From Actinomycetota bacterium (GTDB lineage: Bacteria > Actinomycetota > Actinomycetes > S36-B12 > UBA10799), in contig JACJWU010000001.1 of the NCBI GenBank assembly GCA_020636995.1, positions 558,001 through 622,000 of the forward strand: a DNA stretch of 64,000 nucleotides. The letters run 5' to 3'. The notes beneath the pieces were generated by a model, which searched no databases, had not been told where the DNA came from, and worked only from the letters and a program-made list of their open reading frames with translations. This document shows, in pieces, positions 53,454 to 61,850 of this stretch. Position numbers and translations under genes: made by a program. Numbering within the stretch: the first letter of the stretch is position 1; each line of letters opens with the position of its first letter.

Positions 53454-54263
53454 TCACCTGCCGCCTCGCCCTGAGACGAGCGGATCGCCGGCCACACGCG
53501 GGCCGTCTCTGTTCTCGAGTCGGGCGACGCGACGGGAGCCCCGCAGGATCCGCCATGCGGCCGGAACCAGTTCGACGATGCTGATGGTGAACATCACCCC
53601 GGCCACCACAGCCAGCAGCGTGCCCACCCGCTCCGGCGACATCACGGCGGCATAGCGGGCAGCCAGCAGAACACCCAGGATCTCCCCGCCGGTTGCGATG
53701 GCGGTGTAGACGAAGGCGCGCGTCCGACTGCCACCTGACGCGATCACCGGGGTGGCGACGGCCAGTCCTTCGGGGATGTTCTGCAGAGCTATCACCACCA
53801 TGCTCAGCACGGCGGCATCCAGTGAGAGCATCGCCACGCCCACGACGATGCTGCCCTCCGGGATGTTGTGCAGTCCGATGACCAGAGCCACCACCAATGC
53901 CGTGCGTGCCAGTCTCGTGTGGGAGGAGAAGATGATCCGGGCCACCAGCACCGTCCCGACCGCGATGCCGCAGCCGAGCACGAACAGCCACGCCACCTGC
54001 GGGTTCGGAAGCCCCGATTCGCGGGCATCGGGGACCATTTCCAGCAAGGACAGTCCGATCATGGCCACCGCCGCCAGCACCAGTCCTGATGCCTGGACGG
54101 ATGCCGGCCATGTCCGACGCGCTGCCGCTAGGGCCCAGCCGATCATCGTGGCGAGCGCCGCCAGAACCCCCAGCGACACCGCGACCCACAACGGAGCCGG
54201 CGAGTGGCTGGCCAGGTTCAGGACCCAGAACGCATCTGCCCCGCTGCCTGTGTGCGCCCCCAT
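53454..54263 (-). CDS. ZIP-family divalent metal transporter
   Basis: A 269-residue membrane protein with eight hydrophobic helices. The metal-path signatures HNIPEG (helix IV) and QNIPEG (helix V) are typical of ZIP proteins; the second carries Gln in place of the His seen in many HNxPEG motifs, which may alter selectivity. It imports Zn2+, Fe2+ or Mn2+ into the cytosol. A loop with REVARLE-type charged residues ends the protein. Own promoter not recognised. Confidence 0.9.
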   Translation of the reverse strand: MGAHTGSGADAFWVLNLASHSPAPLWVAVSLGVLAALATMIGWALAAARRTWPASVQASGLVLAAVAMIGLSLLEMVPDARESGLPNPQVAWLFVLGCGIAVGTVLVARIIFSSHTRLARTALVVALVIGLHNIPEGSIVVGVAMLSLDAAVLSMVVIALQNIPEGLAVATPVIASGGSRTRAFVYTAIATGGEILGVLLAARYAAVMSPERVGTLLAVVAGVMFTISIVELVPAAWRILRGSRRVARLENRDGPRVAGDPLVSGRGGR

Positions 54264-54393
54264 GAGCCTTCACCGCCCTCGCCTGGGCCGACATCTCAAG
54301 TCTACGCACGTGGTCGATTCGATAGGTCCACACTCTGGGGATGCCTCGGTTGAGGATGGAGCGCTCAGAGATCCACTCGCGATGGGTCCGCTC

Positions 54394-56364
54394 TCAGGTC
54401 ACCCGTTTCACCAATGCAACTGCCGCCGCGAGGTCAGTGGCAGCCTGCTGCAGACGAACCACCTCGACGGTGACGGCGATCTCCGGCTCGGAACGAGGTG
54501 ACTCGGGGGACGGACCCACACCGAGCGGATACCCACGTGGTTCACCCCCGACGAGCACTACGGCCTCTTGGAACGACGTATCCGCGCTGCGGGCAGCGAT
54601 CCCCACGTCCAGGCCCGGCTCTCCCAATGCACGTCGTCGGTCGGCCTCGAACATCAACGCCAACAGGCACAGGTGGGCACGCGAGGCAGCGTCGACGATC
54701 ACCGCCAGACAGCGTGGATCAGCAGCCGGCCACGGCTCCACGATCGCCGCATCCACTGCTGGGCGCAGTCGGATCAGGTTCGCACGCTCCGCTTCGGCGA
54801 GCGCACGCACCTGGACCTCTGGGACCGCCGCCGGGTACAGCACGGCGTAGGTCACCGCGCGGGCCCAATCAGCCAAGCCCCGCACGGTATCGTCCACCAG
54901 TCGGATCGCCTGCCCACTGCGCCATGCCGGAAGGATCGCGACAGTGACGATTCCCACCGCGGCCCCGACGAGTGTGGCAATGATTCGTGACACGTACAGA
55001 TTCGCATCATCCGCGAGTAAGAAGTCGAGGATCAGGATCGTTCCGGCGATGCCGAACGACCCGAGGATGTAGGTGCCGGTGAAGTACCGGAAGGCCACTG
55101 CGGACACTATGAGGACCGCGACGGAGATCCCCCAGACACTGTCGCCGGCTGCATAAGTGATGGCGGGCACGAGAAGCACCGCGAGGAGATTTCCTCCGAC
55201 GCGGGCCAGCGACCGGATGATGGTGAACGCCCAGTCCGGCTTGACCACGAACACACACGTCAGTGGAATCCAGAACGAGTGATCCAGCGGCAGCACGAGT
55301 GCCAGGGATTGAGCCAGAGCCAACGCGAAGGCCATCCGCATACCGTGCCGGAACTCGGATGTTCCGACCCTGAACCCATGCCAATCCCCCCAGTTCGAGG
55401 TCTCCGGCACAGGCCTCGGCCGATCGTCTGCGTCCGGGAGATGAGCGATGGCATCCCGGAGGTTCCCGATGGTCGTGGCCAAGTAACTGCCAACGGGCCA
55501 GGTCTCGCCCGGGGCTGACGCATCCCCGGCATCCTGGCGCCCGGACAAGGCTCTGATGCAGTGCCGCAATTGACCCGAGATCCGCAGCCGTTCGGCCAGG
55601 CCCGGCCGTTCGATCTCCCGCCATGCCACAAGGTTGCGCCGAACCTGGTTCACCGCCTCAGCCACCGCCACAGCAGCCTGGCGGTTGGGAACCCCGGAGG
55701 AATCGATCGTGTGCATGGCCTGGTCGATCTCTGCCGAAGCGGCGTTACTGTTCCGGCCCGAGATATGGCCGGCCGACGAGATCCGTTCGGCGCTTCGCAC
55801 GGAGTTGGCGAGCAGTACGTGGACAGCGCGCCTGCGCTCCGTGCGCCAGAACAGAATCGCGAAGCACGACTGAGTGGCGGCACCGATCGCCAGCCACGTC
55901 ACTGCGATGGCCGGATCGGCGCGGATCCCCGCGAAGATCACACCCATCGCCAGCGCACCGATGCCCACGGAGCGCGGTATGGGGCCGACGGTGGACGACG
56001 CCCCCTGCACGAATGCCACCACCGCGAGAAGCGGCACGGTCCACCACGTACCACTCAGGGTCATAGCTGCGTACGCGACCACGATCAGACCCAGTACGGA
56101 GAGCACAGACTGCCGCAGCAGGGCGCGTAGAGGTAGCACCGCCTCACCCAGGCCGATCTGCAGAGCCCCGAAGGCGGCGAAAACAGCGCTCTCAAGCCGA
56201 CCCGTGGCCAACGCGAACACCAGGAAGCCGGTGACCACAAGGCTTCGTCGAGCCACTGAGAACCAGGAAGCCTGCGGCCATGGTGCGTCCAGGGCGCCGC
56301 GCCTCAATTGCGCTGCGGCCATCCGTCGCCGACTCGGCCACAGCTGCGGGTCCACGCGCCTCAT
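54394..56364 (-). CDS. FUSC-family membrane protein (aromatic acid exporter-like)
   Basis: A 656-residue protein with two groups of transmembrane helices (about 35-175 and 340-470), each followed by a soluble helical region. This duplicated arrangement, with FGALQIGLGEAVLPLRALL in the first half and SFWIPLTCVFVVKPDWAFT in the second, fits the FUSC/YccS/ArAE type. Proposed to export aromatic acids or other toxic organics with unproven substrate. The start lies 39 nt after the thioredoxin stop on the same strand, so they may share a transcript. Confidence 0.85.
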   Translation of the reverse strand: MRRVDPQLWPSRRRMAAAQLRRGALDAPWPQASWFSVARRSLVVTGFLVFALATGRLESAVFAAFGALQIGLGEAVLPLRALLRQSVLSVLGLIVVAYAAMTLSGTWWTVPLLAVVAFVQGASSTVGPIPRSVGIGALAMGVIFAGIRADPAIAVTWLAIGAATQSCFAILFWRTERRRAVHVLLANSVRSAERISSAGHISGRNSNAASAEIDQAMHTIDSSGVPNRQAAVAVAEAVNQVRRNLVAWREIERPGLAERLRISGQLRHCIRALSGRQDAGDASAPGETWPVGSYLATTIGNLRDAIAHLPDADDRPRPVPETSNWGDWHGFRVGTSEFRHGMRMAFALALAQSLALVLPLDHSFWIPLTCVFVVKPDWAFTIIRSLARVGGNLLAVLLVPAITYAAGDSVWGISVAVLIVSAVAFRYFTGTYILGSFGIAGTILILDFLLADDANLYVSRIIATLVGAAVGIVTVAILPAWRSGQAIRLVDDTVRGLADWARAVTYAVLYPAAVPEVQVRALAEAERANLIRLRPAVDAAIVEPWPAADPRCLAVIVDAASRAHLCLLALMFEADRRRALGEPGLDVGIAARSADTSFQEAVVLVGGEPRGYPLGVGPSPESPRSEPEIAVTVEVVRLQQAATDLAAAVALVKRVT

Positions 56365-56403
56365 GCAAGCAGAACCGGAGGTCCGGATGCCTCCATTACG
56401 CCA

Positions 56404-56835
56404 CTAGGTCACTGACCTGCTCACGAACTGCGTCAACTGCGTCTCGGGCACGGCGCCGACCATCCTGTCCACAACCTTGCCGCCCTTGACGAGTAGCAGG
56501 GTCGGGATGCTCATGGCGTCGTAGTCGCGAGCCACTGCCGGGGATTCGTCCACGTTCACTTTGGTGACTTTGAGCCGACCCGCGTACTGAGCAGCCATGC
56601 GTTCGACGATCGGCGACACCATGCGACATGGACCGCACCAGGGCGCCCACAGATCCACCAACACAGGCACCTTGGACTCGAGGACCACCTTGGCGAAACT
56701 TCGGTCATCGGCGATCGTCAGCCAGGGCAGCGGCGCCTTGCATGAGGCACAAGACGGCTTGCCGGACGCAGCCACCGGGACGCGGTTCTTGGTGCCACAG
56801 GAGGGGCACGTCACGATCTGTGAGTCGCTGGCCAT
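56404..56835 (-). CDS. Thioredoxin with N-terminal zinc-binding region (TrxC-type)
   Basis: A 143-residue protein. An N-terminal zinc site (CPSCGTKNR, CASCK) precedes a thioredoxin domain with the active site WCGPC and cis-Pro in SIPTLLLVKGG. This is the thioredoxin 2 arrangement, a disulfide reductase of the cytosol often linked to oxidative stress. The ATG follows TAGCGT by 7 nt, so the longer frame upstream (which runs into the 61-bp repeats) is discarded. Confidence 0.93.
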   Translation of the reverse strand: MASDSQIVTCPSCGTKNRVPVAASGKPSCASCKAPLPWLTIADDRSFAKVVLESKVPVLVDLWAPWCGPCRMVSPIVERMAAQYAGRLKVTKVNVDESPAVARDYDAMSIPTLLLVKGGKVVDRMVGAVPETQLTQFVSRSVT

Positions 56836-56842
56836 GCCCCCG

Positions 56843-56848
56843 ACGCTA
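56843..56848 (-). promoter_or_regulatory. -10 hexamer of the thioredoxin gene (leaderless)
   Basis: Minus-strand TAGCGT lies 7 nt before the thioredoxin ATG; it fits TANNNT and separates the gene from the repeat array upstream. Confidence 0.45.
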
Positions 56849-56876
56849 ACTGCGGGAGGTCCCACGTTGCCCGTCC

Positions 56877-57046
56877 GGCACCCAAACCCCCAGCCCGCGC
56901 CGACTGGGTGCCCACACGACAACCCAGTTGCCCCTCAGGCACCCAAACCCCCACCCCCCGCCGACTGGGTGCCCACACGACAACCCAGTTGCCCGTCCGG
57001 CACCCAAACCCCCGACCCCCGCCGACTGGGTGCCCACACGACAACT
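56877..57046. repeat. 61-bp palindromic repeat, three copies
   Basis: GGCACCCAAACCC starts at 56877, 56938 and 56999, each followed by GACTGGGTGCCCACACGACA. Period 61 bp. GGCACCCA/TGGGTGCC form the stem; CAACCCAGTTG between units is also partly palindromic. The unit, period and spacing match those at 26.6 kb, with small differences. The array fills the gap between the ClC gene's 3' end and the thioredoxin promoter. Confidence 0.85.
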
Positions 57047-57052
57047 CGGGGC

Positions 57053-58351
57053 TCACAATGCCGGGGCCGGCGACGTGTCCCGGACTCCCCCGTCGAACCA
57101 CGCCCGGATCACGATCCCTACGACGGCGGCGATGATGATGAGTGGCAGCAACTGCAGGCTCGCGACCCCACCGACCAGCGCGACCAACAAGATCGACCCG
57201 ACCGGGATCCGCAGGTTGGTCGCCGTGGCTGCGGCCATCGACACGTAGAAGGCGGCCAGTGGCGACACCCCGGGCAGCACTGTGCCGAAAGCCGTGCCCA
57301 CCAGAGCACCGAAGAAGATCGACGGGAAAACCGGACCGCCGCGGAATCCACCGGCCAGACTCGCCACGTAGGCAACGCCCTTGAAGACCAGCAATGCCAG
57401 CAGCGCCAGAGTCGCGGTCTCGTAGCCGGTGTCGGCGAGTGGCCCCACTTGGGATTGGCCGGAGAACAGGACGTTCCGCGGGTCGTCCCCGGTCACCACG
57501 GAATAGCCCAGCGCTGCCGCACCCACGACCAGTCCCGCCAGCGGGATGAACCAGATGAGCCGAGCCTTCGTCTGCATGGCGTCGAGCCGGGTGGCAGCAG
57601 CGCGGATCGCCATGATCAGCAGCGCTGCCAGCGGTGCCATCACGAAGGTCCAGCCGAGGTCGTACCAGGTGATTCCCTGCCCTGGCGGATTCGTGGGCAC
57701 CGCGAGGTTAGGAGAGGTGAAGCCGGACAGGTTCCCGACCCCGGTGAAGACCAAGTATCCGACACCGGCCGATAACAGTGCCGGCAGCACCAGTGGCCGA
57801 CGGTCCGTGGTGCCCAAGTTCATGCCCTCCATGATCAGGACCGCTGCGACCAGGGGATTGCCGAACAGCGCACTCACGGCTGCTGCGCCCCCGGCAACCG
57901 CGAACATGGCCGCGATCGACGAGTCGGATGCGGCCGACTTCGCGCCGATGAACAGGGCCACGCCGGTACCGATGGCCATCAGCGGCGCCTCGTGCCCCAG
58001 CACCGCACCGCATGACAGCGTGACCAGACCAGCCAGGACGACGGACGCCAGTGCTTTGGGCCCGAGCACCCCGCCGGCGAATCCCAAGAGCGGGTTGTGT
58101 CCGCCATCGCCGGGCAAGCGGCGGGCGAGAGCGACCAGGAACCCGCCCACCGTGGGAACGCAGAGCAACACCCACCATGGCGGCTCGTCCATCCCCATCG
58201 CCGTGGGCAGGTCGTACCAGATCACTTGGATACCGGTCTCGAAGGCCACCTCGAACGCAAGCGCGGCCAGGGAGATGGGGATGCCCGTCAGAGCTGTGAG
58301 GATCAGGAGCCGCAGGTAGCGCGGGTCCCTCACAGCCGACGCGATGTCCAC
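57053..58351 (-). CDS. ClC-family chloride channel/transporter
   Basis: A 432-residue membrane protein with the ClC fold. The selectivity-filter motif reads GHEAP (119-123) instead of the usual GKEGP, and the later one GGFRGGPVFPSIFFGALVG matches GGxxGGxFxPS. The gating Glu is therefore present in the first motif, but its Gly neighbour is Ala. It could carry chloride or another small anion such as fluoride. The GTG start follows TAGCGT by 6 nt. The 3' end lies next to the 61-bp repeats. Confidence 0.88.
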   Translation of the reverse strand: MDIASAVRDPRYLRLLILTALTGIPISLAALAFEVAFETGIQVIWYDLPTAMGMDEPPWWVLLCVPTVGGFLVALARRLPGDGGHNPLLGFAGGVLGPKALASVVLAGLVTLSCGAVLGHEAPLMAIGTGVALFIGAKSAASDSSIAAMFAVAGGAAAVSALFGNPLVAAVLIMEGMNLGTTDRRPLVLPALLSAGVGYLVFTGVGNLSGFTSPNLAVPTNPPGQGITWYDLGWTFVMAPLAALLIMAIRAAATRLDAMQTKARLIWFIPLAGLVVGAAALGYSVVTGDDPRNVLFSGQSQVGPLADTGYETATLALLALLVFKGVAYVASLAGGFRGGPVFPSIFFGALVGTAFGTVLPGVSPLAAFYVSMAAATATNLRIPVGSILLVALVGGVASLQLLPLIIIAAVVGIVIRAWFDGGVRDTSPAPAL

Positions 58352-58357
58352 ACGGAC

Positions 58358-58363
58358 ACGCTA
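58358..58363 (-). promoter_or_regulatory. -10 hexamer of the ClC gene (leaderless)
   Basis: Minus-strand TAGCGT lies exactly 6 nt before the GTG start of the ClC gene. The same hexamer precedes the thioredoxin gene. Confidence 0.5.
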
Positions 58364-58428
58364 GTGATCGCTTCCGTCGGACGCCGGGTGCCAGAGCCCA
58401 GACGGCCATGAGCAGTGCGATGGCGTCC

Positions 58429-58705
58429 GTCCGATGGGGTTCGTGCCGTCCGATGGGGTTCGTGCCGTCCGATGGGGTTCAGCGGCCGACGAGCCCCACC
58501 CAACTACCCGAACCCCGTCTATCTACCCGAACCCCACCCAACGCGGCGGGGCGAACCGCATCAGAGACCCGGCAGGCTCTTCTATCTACCCGAACCCCAC
58601 CCAACGCGGCGGGGCGAACCGCATCAGAGACCCGGCAGGCTCTTCTATCTACCCGAACCCCACCGGCCTACCCGAACCCCACCCAACGCGGCGGGGTGAA
58701 CCACC
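58429..58705. repeat. 19-bp and 63-bp tandem repeats
   Basis: The 354-bp gap between the ClC promoter and the next gene holds three copies of a 19-bp unit (GTCCGATGGGGTTCGTGCC at 58429, 58448, 58467). A 63-bp unit follows, with TCTATCTACCCGAACCCC at 58518, 58581 and 58644, the last copy partial. TACCCGAACCCC is common to both parts in inverse form (GGGGTTCG against CGAACCCC). The 63-bp period keeps one frame open, which creates an apparent repeat protein; no gene is supported. Confidence 0.8.
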
Positions 58706-59125
58706 TCAGAGCCCGGGCAGACTCTTGGCCGTCGCCGACACAGGGACCTCGTCGCGGCCCGGCGCGGTCCGTAGCACCTGATCCCCGATGGTCGAGGTGA
58801 TGCCGAACCAGTAGTGCTCGTTGCGGTAGTGATGCCAGCGATGGTTGTCGTAGAGGTGGCGGTAGGGCCTTGTCTTGGGCTTGTAGTCGGTGTGGATGAG
58901 GAAATGCGACCACTCGACATGCAGGGTCCACTCAAGGAACGGCTGCACCGCGACGACCGCGACGAAAGGCACCACGTTCCACCACGTGAAATCGCCGACG
59001 AACACGCGCACGAGCACGGCAAGCGCCAAGCAGGCCATCAGGATCCGTGGCGAACGGTGCTTGACGAACTCCCTGCGCGCCTCGGGCAGGGTGCGGGGCA
59101 GCGGTGCACGCGTGGTCGCGGTCAT
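58706..59125 (-). CDS. Small fatty-acid-hydroxylase-like membrane protein
   Basis: A 139-residue protein with two or three hydrophobic segments (about 27-65) and His clusters in LHVEWSHFLIHTD and YDNHRWHHYRNEHYW, the type of spacing seen in fatty acid hydroxylase/sterol desaturase proteins, where His residues bind two irons. It is much shorter than full family members, and the last cluster is incomplete, so activity is doubtful. Membrane-bound lipid modification is inferred. Start ATG follows AATGAT by 6 nt. Confidence 0.65.
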   Translation of the reverse strand: MTATTRAPLPRTLPEARREFVKHRSPRILMACLALAVLVRVFVGDFTWWNVVPFVAVVAVQPFLEWTLHVEWSHFLIHTDYKPKTRPYRHLYDNHRWHHYRNEHYWFGITSTIGDQVLRTAPGRDEVPVSATAKSLPGL

Positions 59126-59210
59126 CTGCCCATCATTGCGGAACTGCGCTCAATGGGGTCAAGGCGGGCCCGGCCCGACTCGACGGACGCCCGTGGGCCG
59201 CACCATGTCC

Positions 59211-59216
59211 TACGAT
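59211..59216 (+). promoter_or_regulatory. -10 hexamer of the SahH-like/amidohydrolase operon (leaderless)
   Basis: TACGAT (TANNNT) lies exactly 6 nt before GTG 59223 and within the reading frame of the alternative ATG at 59205; it decides the start in favour of the GTG. Confidence 0.5.
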
Positions 59217-59222
59217 CGCCGT

Positions 59223-60275
59223 GTGCCTGATGATCGCGCCGAAGCCCTGCGCGCAATCCTGGATCAGGCCTACTCCCCCTCGGACCATCCGGCCCTGATC
59301 TGGCAGACCGAGCAGTGGCACGTGGAGCGGCCCTTGGACGGTGCCCGCATCGCGGACGCCACCCCCGTGTTCCACAACACCTTGGCCAAATACGTCCCGC
59401 TGCTGGCTGGCGGAGCCGACCTGACCGTCGTCCTGTCCCCCTTGCTGCCTCACGATCCGGACACAGTCACACTGCTGCATGAGGTCGGCGTCCCGGTGAC
59501 CACCCGATCCCCGGCCGGTTGCGACGTGGCCCTGGACTGCGCCGGCATCCTCGCCGAGACACCGGCCCGACTGGGCTACGTCGAACTCACCAAGTCGGGC
59601 CAGCACGTGTACGAGTCGAGTACGGCACCGGTCTTCCTCGCCGACGACAGCCGCATCAAACTCATCGAGACCGTCCTGGGCACCGGGGACGGCTTCGTCC
59701 GGGGTTTGGCCCACTTCGGCCATCCGGATCTGAACGGGCGGGCGATCGTGGTGTTCGGGTGCGGGAAGGTGGGGCGGGGGGCGGCGCTGGCCGCACTCGC
59801 GGCCGGTGCTTCTGTGACACTTGTCGATCCGGATCCCGATGTGCGGCCACCGGCCGTTTGCTCGCTGATCGACGCCGCGGACACGTCGGCAGTGCGGGCT
59901 GCGTTGGACCGCGCCTGGGGCGTCGCTTCGGCCACCGGGATCGCGGGTGCCCTCGGTCCGTGGGCCGAGTACCTCGCGGGATCCGACCTCGTCGTGGCCA
60001 ACCTCGGCGCCGAGGACGAATTCGGCCCGGACATGCCCGAACACCGTGTCCTCAACGACAAAGCGCCCGTGAACTTCGCCTTGGACGAACCCACCCACCT
60101 GCGCTACATCGACGCGACGATGGCCCTGCACAACGCCGGTGCCGTGGAACTGCGCTCTGGCGCCTACCATCCCGGGATCAACCGCCCCCCGCGTGCGGTG
60201 GAGGATGACATCCTCGGAATCGTCCGGCGCCGCGGGACGATCGAACTGTCCGCGATCGAGGAGGACATGCTGTGA
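59223..60275 (+). CDS. Adenosylhomocysteinase-like NAD-binding protein, diverged
   Basis: A 350-residue protein resembling S-adenosylhomocysteine hydrolase but shorter than its usual 430-490. The Rossmann motif is VVFGCGKVGRGAALAAL near residue 178; upstream, GYVELTKSGQHVYESS and FLADDSRIKLIET fall where SahH has its TTTGVHRL and NDSVTKSKFDN segments. By eye, the catalytic Lys is kept but the Asp-Asn pair four and five residues later is Thr-Val. Hydrolysis of AdoHcy is therefore doubtful. The start is set by the TACGAT hexamer. Its stop overlaps the amidohydrolase start (GTGA), so both enzymes should act in the same pathway. Confidence 0.7.
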   Translation: MPDDRAEALRAILDQAYSPSDHPALIWQTEQWHVERPLDGARIADATPVFHNTLAKYVPLLAGGADLTVVLSPLLPHDPDTVTLLHEVGVPVTTRSPAGCDVALDCAGILAETPARLGYVELTKSGQHVYESSTAPVFLADDSRIKLIETVLGTGDGFVRGLAHFGHPDLNGRAIVVFGCGKVGRGAALAALAAGASVTLVDPDPDVRPPAVCSLIDAADTSAVRAALDRAWGVASATGIAGALGPWAEYLAGSDLVVANLGAEDEFGPDMPEHRVLNDKAPVNFALDEPTHLRYIDATMALHNAGAVELRSGAYHPGINRPPRAVEDDILGIVRRRGTIELSAIEEDML

Positions 60276-61534
60276 CACGGCTACTCATCAGCGACGTGGT
60301 TCTGCACGGCCAACGGACCGACGTGCTCATCGCAGGCAATCGCTTCGAATCGATCGGCCCGCAGCCTGACGCCGTCGTAGACGAGGTCATTACCTGCAAC
60401 GCCCGGATGGTCATCGTCCCGCCGTTCTACAACGCGCACACCCACGCGGCGATGACCCTGCTACGCGGGTACGCCGACGACGTGGAACTCGCCGAGTGGC
60501 TAACCGACCACATCTGGCCCGCCGAGGCCCAACTCACCGACGAGGACATCTATGCCGGCAGCCGGATCGCGATCCTCGAGATGATCAAGTCGGGCACGGT
60601 CTTCTTCAACGACATGTACTGGGACCAGTCGGCCACGGTGCGGGCCGCCGAAGAAATGGGGGTGCGCGCTGCCATCGGACTGCTCTACCTGTCTGGACCG
60701 GACGGGCGCACCAACCCACGCAGCGAGCGCAGCAACGCCGAACTGCTGGAGATGGCCGCAGACCTGCCCGACCGCATCCAGATCACCGAGGCTCCCCACT
60801 CGGTGTACACGGTGCCGGAGGCGAGCCTGCGCGCTGCGGCCGAGTCCGCCGCAGAAGCCGGCCGATTGCTGCACATCCACGTCAGCGAAACGCGCAAGGA
60901 GAACGCCGACTGCCTGGCGCAGACCGGGCGCACACCTGTGGCGTACCTCAACGACCTCGGCGTCATCGGACCGAACAGCATCCTGGCGCACTGCGTTCAC
61001 CTGTCGGACGAGGACCGGGGCATCCTGGCAGAACACGATGCCGTCATCGCTCATCTACCCGCCTCGAACATGAAGTTGTGCAGCGGCCAGTTCGATCACA
61101 CCGCAGCACGCGCAGCCGGGTTGCACCTGACGCTCGGCACGGACGGCGCCTCCAGCAACAACTGCCTGTCAATGCTGACCGAGATGAAGCTGGCTTCGCT
61201 GTCGGCCAAGATCCGGTCCGGCTCACCGACCGCTGCCCGCGACCACGAGGTGTACGAGATGGCCACCGTTGCTGGCGCGCTGGCCTTCGGGATCGACGCC
61301 GGCGTGATCGCGGAGGGAGGGCTCGCAGACGCTCTGCTGATCGACTTGGATCAGCCGAACTTGATCGCCGACCACAACCTGGAGTCGAACTTGGTCTACG
61401 CCGCGGACTCATCGGTCATCGACACCGTGATCTGCGACGGTCGCGTTCTCATGTCCGGCCGTCATGTGCCCGGCGAGGAGGAGATCCTTGAGCAGGGACG
61501 GGCCGCCGCGGCGCGGGTGCGCGAGCGACGGTGA
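60272..61534 (+). CDS. MtaD-like amidohydrolase (adenosylhomocysteine/methylthioadenosine deaminase type)
   Basis: A 420-residue metal-dependent hydrolase. Ligands: NAHTHAAM (His-x-His), HIHVSET (His), HCVHL (His) and GTDGASSN (Asp); the sequence VPPFYNAHTH is typical of the MtaD/TrzN/SsnA branch. Known members deaminate 5'-methylthioadenosine or S-adenosylhomocysteine to inosine derivatives. The GTG start overlaps the SahH-like stop. Together they suggest salvage of S-adenosyl compounds through an inosyl intermediate; guanine or triazine deamination would be alternatives. Confidence 0.83.
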   Translation: MTRLLISDVVLHGQRTDVLIAGNRFESIGPQPDAVVDEVITCNARMVIVPPFYNAHTHAAMTLLRGYADDVELAEWLTDHIWPAEAQLTDEDIYAGSRIAILEMIKSGTVFFNDMYWDQSATVRAAEEMGVRAAIGLLYLSGPDGRTNPRSERSNAELLEMAADLPDRIQITEAPHSVYTVPEASLRAAAESAAEAGRLLHIHVSETRKENADCLAQTGRTPVAYLNDLGVIGPNSILAHCVHLSDEDRGILAEHDAVIAHLPASNMKLCSGQFDHTAARAAGLHLTLGTDGASSNNCLSMLTEMKLASLSAKIRSGSPTAARDHEVYEMATVAGALAFGIDAGVIAEGGLADALLIDLDQPNLIADHNLESNLVYAADSSVIDTVICDGRVLMSGRHVPGEEEILEQGRAAAARVRERR

Positions 61535-61561
61535 GTTCGCCCTGAGAACCTCACCTGAAGA

Positions 61562-61578
61562 TGAGTAGCGGCTACTCA
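61562..61578. promoter_or_regulatory. Perfect 7-bp palindrome, possible operator or terminator
   Basis: TGAGTAG, CGG, CTACTCA form an exact inverted repeat 28 bp after the amidohydrolase stop and about 36 bp before the next frame. No T-tract follows. It could be a short terminator hairpin or an operator for the LuxR-type regulator downstream. Confidence 0.35.
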
Positions 61579-61613
61579 CGAACCGACGCCGCATCGACGA
61601 TGTCATCGACGAC

Positions 61614-61814
61614 ATGAGCACATCGATGAAACTCCTTGAAGCGGTCAGTGTGGACGGCTTCGACGTCCACAGCGCTGAAGTCCGCGAAGTCTTGGCGACG
61701 GCGCGAAGACGGCGCATCGCCATCCTGCTGTGCGATGTGGTGGGTGACGACTCCACGCCTGACACCGTGCGCAGTCGAGCGCTGCGCCTCATCCTGCGTG
61801 ACCTCGGCGTCTGA
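61614..61814 (+). CDS. Possible small protein
   Basis: A 66-residue frame, MSTSMKLLEAVSVDGFDVHS onward, with predicted helices and a basic centre (ATARRRRIAILLCD). High GC at third codon positions argues for coding, but no ribosome site or family is seen. It ends 36 nt before the LuxR-type regulator in the same frame. It may be co-transcribed with it; it could also be non-coding. Confidence 0.35.
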   Translation: MSTSMKLLEAVSVDGFDVHSAEVREVLATARRRRIAILLCDVVGDDSTPDTVRSRALRLILRDLGV

Positions 61815-61850
61815 CCGGTTCGTACCCCGCGCAGTGGCATACTGCACCGC

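Noticed and set aside
56846..57101. Minus-strand frames across the 61-bp array upstream of thioredoxin
   Set aside because: They translate the repeat in different frames and lie upstream of a good -10 hexamer for the shorter thioredoxin start.
58408..58800. Repeat protein encoded by the 63-bp array
   Set aside because: The frame stays open only because the period is divisible by three; all three frames show repeats and there is no ribosome site.
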